From CAZEUZ01 sp964515805 (GTDB lineage: Bacteria > Pseudomonadota > Gammaproteobacteria > Pseudomonadales > Cellvibrionaceae): a stretch of 6,378 nucleotides of DNA. The notes under the pieces are model-generated. The model was not told the origin of the DNA. It worked only from the letters and a program-made list of their open reading frames with translations, and ran no database searches. A program made the position numbers and the translations under genes. How positions within the stretch are numbered: the stretch's first letter is position 1; each line of letters starts with the position of its first letter. Shown here piece by piece: positions 5,845-6,378 of this stretch. The stretch is from the NCBI GenBank assembly GCA_964515805.1, contig CAZEUZ010000010.1, forward strand, positions 1 through 6,378, in the 5' to 3' direction.

Positions 5845-6378
5845 TTGAGCAGAATACTCCTCTTCAACAAACCCTACCGGGTTTTATGTCAGTTTAGCCC
5901 TGCAATAGGTAAGCAAACCCTGGCTGACTTTATTAAAGTCCCCAGAGTATACGCTGCCGGTCGTCTCGATTTTGACAGCGAAGGACTAGTCATATTGACT
6001 GATGATGGGCGCTTGCAGGCACGCATCACCGAGCCGCGTCATAAGCAACCAAAGCACTACTTAGTTCAGGTAGAAAATATTCCTAACATCCATAATCTCA
6101 AACACCTTGCCGAAGGAATCCCATTAAAAGATGGGAAAACCAGTCCAGCCAACGTAAGAATAATTGACGAACCCAAATGGCTATGGCCACGCAAACCACC
6201 GATAAGACAACGTCAAAATATTCCAACTCAATGGCTGGAACTGGAGATCAGCGAGGGTAGAAATCGTCAAGTCAGACGAATGACAGCTGCGATTGGTCAT
6301 CCAACCTTGCGGCTGGTTCGCAAGCGCGTGGCAAACTGGGATATCGGCGATTTACAGCCCGGTGAATGGCGGGAAGTA
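5845..6378 (+). CDS. rluE: 23S rRNA pseudouridine synthase, RluE type (right end cut by the window)
   Basis: In E. coli RluE makes pseudouridine 2457 in 23S rRNA. The 178 codons seen here follow it closely: ILLFNKPYRVLCQF, VYAAGRLDFDSEGLVILTDDG with catalytic Asp42 in GRLD, HYLVQVE, DEPKWLWPRKPPIRQRQNIP, EGRNRQVRRMTA, HPTLRLVR and a final GEWREV. The E. coli protein ends only two residues after GEWREV, so just a few codons are missing. There is no N-terminal S4 domain, as expected for the RluE subgroup. No ATG exists upstream in frame: the frame is open from 5773 inside the VanZ-like gene and offers TTG at 5845, ATT at 5824 and TTG at 5797. I chose TTG 5845 because it gives MSRILLFNKPY, with the family core starting at once. 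E. coli RluE has a longer, basic N-terminal tail that is absent here. Confidence 0.92.
   Translation, partial: MSRILLFNKPYRVLCQFSPAIGKQTLADFIKVPRVYAAGRLDFDSEGLVILTDDGRLQARITEPRHKQPKHYLVQVENIPNIHNLKHLAEGIPLKDGKTSPANVRIIDEPKWLWPRKPPIRQRQNIPTQWLELEISEGRNRQVRRMTAAIGHPTLRLVRKRVANWDIGDLQPGEWREV

Noticed and set aside
5829..5846. Terminator after the VanZ-like gene, suggested by GACCGTC followed by six T bases
   Set aside because: The dyad is only 3 pairs with a one-base loop, which cannot form a proper hairpin, and rluE starts at once.

Overview
This is a core-genome segment of a gammaproteobacterium. The left half carries pepA, holC, an uncharacterised gene and valS on the minus strand. The right half carries lptF and lptG on the plus strand. 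As I remember them, the pepA-holC-orf-valS order and the divergent lptFG pair match Pseudomonas and its relatives. The LptG sequence also reads closer to Pseudomonas LptG than to the E. coli protein (for example around SSSQYWLSFWKK and the TM1 segment ending in IDELG). By eye the DNA is moderately AT-rich, so a non-Pseudomonas member of that broad group, possibly marine, is plausible, but the species cannot be told from this window. I see no mobile element, tRNA, rRNA or CRISPR array.

Layout, left to right. Positions 1-100 (minus) hold the N-terminus of valyl-tRNA synthetase. Positions 177-716 (minus) hold an unrecognised 179-residue protein with two probably helical ends and a long disordered-looking middle. 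Positions 731-1162 (minus) are holC, the DNA polymerase III chi subunit, and 1176-2684 (minus) are pepA, leucyl aminopeptidase. An 87-bp divergent promoter region follows, then lptF and lptG (2772-4925, plus), the membrane subunits of the lipopolysaccharide exporter LptB2FG. A small RDD-family membrane protein (4941-5378, minus) converges on lptG. Diverging from it is a VanZ-like small membrane protein (5442-5828, plus), followed closely by rluE (5845 to the right edge, plus), a 23S rRNA pseudouridine synthase missing only its last few codons.

The minus-strand genes are tightly spaced (13 and 14 bp, then 76 bp before valS) and are probably one operon that starts between pepA and lptF. lptF and lptG are 6 bp apart and must form one complex. 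The RDD and VanZ-like genes are small membrane proteins of unknown role.

Nothing here is an obviously new multi-gene system. The part most worth attention is the uncharacterised gene between holC and valS. It carries a QPSLF pentapeptide resembling bacterial sliding-clamp-binding motifs, next to a polymerase III subunit gene, and it has two 9-base adenine runs in its coding strand that could cause slippage or frameshifting. Secondary points are symmetrical -10 elements in both divergent intergenic regions, an inferred TTG start for rluE, and a perfect hairpin across the stop codon of the uncharacterised gene.
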